Shown one piece after another: positions 14,494 to 16,897 of a DNA stretch of 16,897 nucleotides. The notes beneath the pieces are model-generated. The model saw only the letters and a program-made list of their open reading frames with translations, was not told where the DNA came from and made no database searches. Position 1 is the first letter of the stretch; each line of letters opens with the position of its first letter. The DNA lies in contig DATEKH010000142.1 in NCBI GenBank assembly GCA_035277525.1, positions 1 through 16,897 of the forward strand, read 5' to 3'. A program made the position numbers and the translations under genes. The DNA is from CAIKMD01 sp035277525. GTDB taxonomy: Bacteria > Pseudomonadota > Alphaproteobacteria > ATCC43930 > CGMCC-115725.

Positions 14494-14745
14494 TTTGTTG
14501 TCCTTTCGCTCTCAATTCGGTCCTGTGCCGCATCCGCTGTGTGGATGCACCTAACCATTTTCGCGAATAGGGTTGAGTACGTCGTCGTGACGATTACGGT
14601 GTTGGCGTAGTCCCCGAAAGAATACCATTCGGCTTCGCACCTTGCGATGCTCTCTGGGAGAACCGTTCCGTTAGGACGCTTGTCCTTGTGCCACCGCCAC
14701 CATGTCGACGATTGCAGCAATCATGGCAAGCGCGTCGGCCGTGCC
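14494..14745. other. Gap between vapC and the frameshifted gene
   Basis: These 252 bases are less GC-rich than the housekeeping regions. One 81-codon minus-strand frame (14475-14720) starts at TTG directly after a stop and has no ribosome site or recognisable motif. I do not call it a gene. The GAAAGGA ribosome site of the frameshifted gene is at the left end. Confidence 0.4.
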
Positions 14746-15147
14746 TTATGACGACCAGTTCTCGACACGCAGGCCCGGCAGTCGGCGGAACTCGCGAGCA
14801 TTGTTTGTGACAATGATGAGTCCCTCCGCCCGAGCGTGCGCGCCGATCAAAAGGTCATTGCCGCCGATAGGTCGGCCCCTGCGCTCAAGCTCGGCGCGGA
14901 TCTGCCCGTAATGCGGCGCGGCTTCCGCTGGAAATGACCGGACTTCGAGCCGAGCGGTGAATTGCGCGATGGCTTCGAGATTTTCCTCCCGCCGAGATGA
15001 TTTCTCCGCACCGTAGAAAAGTTCCCCGAGGGTTATGCTCGAAATGCAAAGTTGCTCCGCGAGGCGATTGAACCGCTCGCGCAGCCTCATCGGGTGATTC
15101 TTCATCACGTAAATGCAAATGTTCGTATCGAGCATGTATTGCGGCAT
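14746..15147 (-). CDS. vapC: VapC-type PIN-domain toxin ribonuclease
   Basis: This 133-residue toxin opens YMLDTNICIYVMKN, the typical VapC N-terminus with catalytic Asp7. The other acidic residues of the PIN active site are in place: Glu42 in ITLGELFYG, Asp98 in IGGNDLLIGAHA, and the IVTNNAREF block at 112-120. PIN toxins of this kind cut specific tRNAs or rRNA when free of antitoxin; the target here is unknown. The ATG overlaps the vapB stop (TGATG), so translation is coupled. Length and motif spacing are complete, so the toxin should be functional. Confidence 0.94.
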   Translation of the reverse strand: MPQYMLDTNICIYVMKNHPMRLRERFNRLAEQLCISSITLGELFYGAEKSSRREENLEAIAQFTARLEVRSFPAEAAPHYGQIRAELERRGRPIGGNDLLIGAHARAEGLIIVTNNAREFRRLPGLRVENWSS

Positions 15148-15380
15148 CAGAGCGGCTCACGATCCTCCGGCGAAGGTTGAACGCGTTCGCTCATGAAATC
15201 GTCCGATGCGCGCGAGCCATTCTTGAAGAAATCGTCCCAGCGCTTGCCGACGGGACTGATGACCCGACTTGCCCCGATTTTGATGATCTCCACCTCGCGC
15301 ACATTCGCGGGAAAGGCAACGGCTTTCGGGAGTCGAACGGCCTGCGTGCGATTTGTCTTGAAGACAGTCGAGCGCGTCAT
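15147..15380 (-). CDS. vapB: VapB-type antitoxin (AbrB fold)
   Basis: This 77-residue antitoxin begins MTRSTVFKTNRTQAVRLPKA, the VapB/AbrB swapped-hairpin DNA-binding motif (QAVRLP). The acidic C-terminal half with WDDFF binds and blocks VapC. I chose the ATG at 15380 because it has an AGGAAA ribosome site and matches family starts; a longer in-frame version from 15434 would add 18 residues translated through the operator palindrome. The gene leads the vapBC operon and overlaps vapC by one base in TGATG. Confidence 0.92.
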   Translation of the reverse strand: MTRSTVFKTNRTQAVRLPKAVAFPANVREVEIIKIGASRVISPVGKRWDDFFKNGSRASDDFMSERVQPSPEDREPL

Positions 15381-15392
15381 CTCGGGTTTCCT

Positions 15393-15413
15393 GTATATCC
15401 CACCTGGATATAC
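15393..15413 (-). promoter_or_regulatory. Palindromic operator of vapBC
   Basis: GTATATCC-CACCT-GGATATAC is a perfect inverted repeat with 8-base arms, 12 bases upstream of the vapB ATG. It overlaps a possible -10 (TATATC on the minus strand, with TTGCGT 16 bases before it). VapB-VapC complexes bind such sites to repress their own operon, so this is very likely the operator. Confidence 0.75.
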
Positions 15414-15539
15414 ATAAGACAGCCTCCGACGCAAGACAATCGGTTATCGTGTAAATCGGCCCGTCAGATTGTTCTTTGCCCCGCTACAGCCCGCCCGCGC
15501 TTGTCGGTCGTCGCAGACTTGCGCGTCGATAGTCGCGCT

Positions 15540-16166
15540 TCAACGCCGAATCACCCTCGGCTTGCGCCGCTCTTCCCAGCCCGCGCGTTCGAGCGCCGGG
15601 ACGTCATCTTCGCCTTCGGGATAGCCCAGGCACAGATAGCCGACGAGCCGCCACGCACCGGGCACGTCGAGCGTTGCGATGACCTCCTCGGGGTCGAGGA
15701 TCGACACCCAGCCGAGACCGATGCCGCGGGCGCGCGCCGCGAGCCACAGCGTGTGGATCGCCGCGACCGCGGAATATTCGATCATCTCGGGCATGGTGAG
15801 CCGCCCCAGACCGTGGCCCTGATTGGTCGCGCGATCGGCGAACACCGCGAGCTGCACCGGCGCGGCATCGAGACCTGCAAGCTTCAAGCGCGCGTAGAGG
15901 GCGCTGCGCTCATCGGCCTGGCCGTCGAGCGCAGCGGCGTTGCAGTCTGCGAAATTGCGCCGGATCCGCGCGCGGCGCGCCGGATCGTCGACCGTGACGA
16001 AGCGCCACGGCTCGCTCAACCCGACCGAGGGCGCGAGACTCGCCAAGCCGATGAGCTCGTCGAGCATGCCCTCGGGCAAGGGCCTCGCGCTGAAGCGCCG
16101 CACATCGCGCCGCCAGGCGAAGAGCTCGCCGAGCTTGGCGCGAAAGCCATCGTCGAACTCGGGCAA
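15540..16166 (-). CDS. bluB: 5,6-dimethylbenzimidazole synthase
   Basis: This 208-residue flavoenzyme of the nitroreductase fold breaks down its own reduced FMN with oxygen to make 5,6-dimethylbenzimidazole, the lower ligand of vitamin B12. Family landmarks are WRRDVRRFSARPLPEGMLDE, the LAPSVGLSEPWRFV block, LGRLTMPEMIEYSAVAAIHT, and GIGLGWVSILDP near the C-terminus. Length is typical. The start is TTG: an in-frame stop lies six codons upstream with no ATG or GTG between, and GGAGAA sits at ribosome-site distance. No cobalamin riboswitch is visible in the 94 bases upstream. It follows the small membrane protein gene on the same strand. Confidence 0.93.
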   Translation of the reverse strand: MPEFDDGFRAKLGELFAWRRDVRRFSARPLPEGMLDELIGLASLAPSVGLSEPWRFVTVDDPARRARIRRNFADCNAAALDGQADERSALYARLKLAGLDAAPVQLAVFADRATNQGHGLGRLTMPEMIEYSAVAAIHTLWLAARARGIGLGWVSILDPEEVIATLDVPGAWRLVGYLCLGYPEGEDDVPALERAGWEERRKPRVIRR

Positions 16167-16260
16167 GGAAGCGTTCTCCGCTCAGACGACGCAGTCTTTG
16201 CCAGAACCGCTCGCAAGGCAATTCCCGCCTGGCCGCGCGGGCCGGGTTCCGCGGGCGCGA

Positions 16261-16566
16261 TTATCGCTTGCGCGCGCGGCGCAGCAGCCAGCCTGCCGAA
16301 AACAGGATCGAGCCGCCGACGGCGCTGACGAGATCGAGATAGTGCCCCGCGCTGTCGGGCCGGCCCCATCCCATTCCCGGCAATGCGTTCAACCCCTCGG
16401 CGAGATGAGCGAGAACGACGATGATGAGGAGGGCCGCGCCCACGAGCTGGACGAAGGCCGCCGCGCTGCGCTCGCTTCGGGTCGCCCTGATCGAGGCGGC
16501 GAGCGCGATCACGGACAATGTTGCGATGGCGACCAGGGTGGAAGACGGGAACGGGTTCATCGTCAT
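16261..16566 (-). CDS. Small membrane protein of unknown function
   Basis: This 101-residue protein has three likely membrane helices: about 9-25 (TLVAIATLSVIALAASI), 38-58 (FVQLVGAALLIIVVLAHLAE) and 79-95 (DLVSAVGGSILFSAGWLLRR). It ends in a basic tail RRARKR that would stay in the cytoplasm. Between the second and third helices is a short Gly-rich loop. An ATG two codons in (16560) is an equally possible start and is better spaced from a weak purine run. It lies between the nucleoside phosphorylase gene and bluB, on their strand. I recognise no function. Confidence 0.7.
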   Translation of the reverse strand: MTMNPFPSSTLVAIATLSVIALAASIRATRSERSAAAFVQLVGAALLIIVVLAHLAEGLNALPGMGWGRPDSAGHYLDLVSAVGGSILFSAGWLLRRARKR

Positions 16567-16610
16567 TTTGCCTGCGGCATATCCAAGGCTGCGCGCCGGC
16601 GAGCTTCTCG

Positions 16611-16897
16611 CTAAAACCCGCCGCTCGCGCGCAGCGCCTTGGCCATTGCCGCCAGCACCGCGAGCGCGTCGGCCGTACCGTCCGCCTCGCCTTTCTCGAA
16701 ATCCTCGTGCGCCTGACCCATGCGGTTGGTGACATGCGCGAGACAGAGCACGCGCACGCGCGCGGCCTGGGCGAACGCATAAAGCGCCGCCGCTTCCATC
16801 TCGACCGCGAGAATGCCGCGCGCCCGCGCCGCCTCGATCGCCGCCTCGGTCTCGCGGAAGGGCGCGTCGGTGGTCCAGCTCGCGCCGGTCACCGCGT
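16611..16897 (-). CDS. Nucleoside phosphorylase family protein, C-terminal part
   Basis: The gene runs off the right end of the window, so its 5' part is missing; the reading frame is open to the edge. The visible C-terminal 95 or so residues show TGASWTTDAPFRET, then GILAVEMEAAALYAFAQ, which holds the MEAAALY ribose/phosphate-site signature of PNP/uridine phosphorylase enzymes. VRVLCLAHVTNRMG follows. These enzymes split nucleosides with phosphate into base and ribose-1-phosphate in salvage. Whether it prefers uridine or purine nucleosides cannot be told here. The GTG at 16892 is internal to the conserved region, not the start. Confidence 0.88.
   Translation of the reverse strand, partial: AVTGASWTTDAPFRETEAAIEAARARGILAVEMEAAALYAFAQAARVRVLCLAHVTNRMGQAHEDFEKGEADGTADALAVLAAMAKALRASGGF

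Noticed and set aside
14475..14720. An 81-codon minus-strand frame between vapC and the frameshifted gene
   Set aside because: It begins at TTG right after a stop, lacks a ribosome site, overlaps the next gene's start, and resembles no family I know.

Overview
The window is GC-rich chromosomal DNA from an alphaproteobacterium, most likely of the Hyphomicrobiales (Rhizobiales). Four things point there: the block aroQ-accB-accC-aat with convergent DUF2155, MlaD and NDUFA12 genes; a complex I NDUFA12 subunit, which bacteria have mainly in this class; a long zinc-tailed B12-dependent ribonucleotide reductase; and palindromic intergenic repeats typical of the order. The species cannot be named from the sequence.

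Layout. (1) 1-3181, plus strand: the end of aroQ, then accB and accC (the two biotin-handling parts of acetyl-CoA carboxylase), then aat (N-end-rule transferase). Three different palindromic repeats fill the gaps. (2) 3109-6491, minus strand: two runs. One is a fumarylacetoacetate-hydrolase-family gene, NDUFA12 and an MlaD lipid-transport protein. The other is a TTG-started methyltransferase, a 76-residue conserved small protein and a secreted DUF2155 protein, coupled by 4-base overlaps. The DUF2155 gene runs 73 bases into the end of aat. A large compound palindrome separates the two runs. (3) 6577-7202, minus strand: a toxin-antitoxin pair, an AbrB/MazE-fold antitoxin with a Doc/Fic toxin. 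(4) 7203-11346: nrdJ, preceded by two NrdR-type boxes 31 bases apart and followed by a strong intrinsic terminator. (5) 11347-13979: a two-gene type II restriction-modification (R-M) cassette, an N6-adenine methyltransferase and a XamI-like endonuclease. (6) 13980-15380: a second copy of the nrdJ terminator region, a conserved small gene broken by a frameshift, and a vapBC pair with a perfect palindromic operator. (7) 15540-16897, minus strand: bluB, a small membrane protein, and the C-terminal part of a nucleoside phosphorylase.

The most striking feature is that the R-M cassette is bracketed by two direct copies of a 92-base sequence (11255-11346 and 13980-14071, one mismatch). The sequence is the 3' flank and terminator of nrdJ. 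This is what an insertion with long target duplication would leave. It gives nrdJ and the R-M operon each a terminator, and it offers a recombination route for clean loss of the cassette. With the two toxin-antitoxin pairs, three addiction-type modules lie within about 9 kb around nrdJ.

Functionally, nrdJ and bluB share a cobalamin theme: one uses adenosylcobalamin and the other makes its lower ligand. accB/accC and MlaD concern fatty acid and envelope lipids. The rest are housekeeping genes or accessory modules. No tRNA, rRNA, CRISPR array, transposase or integrase was seen.
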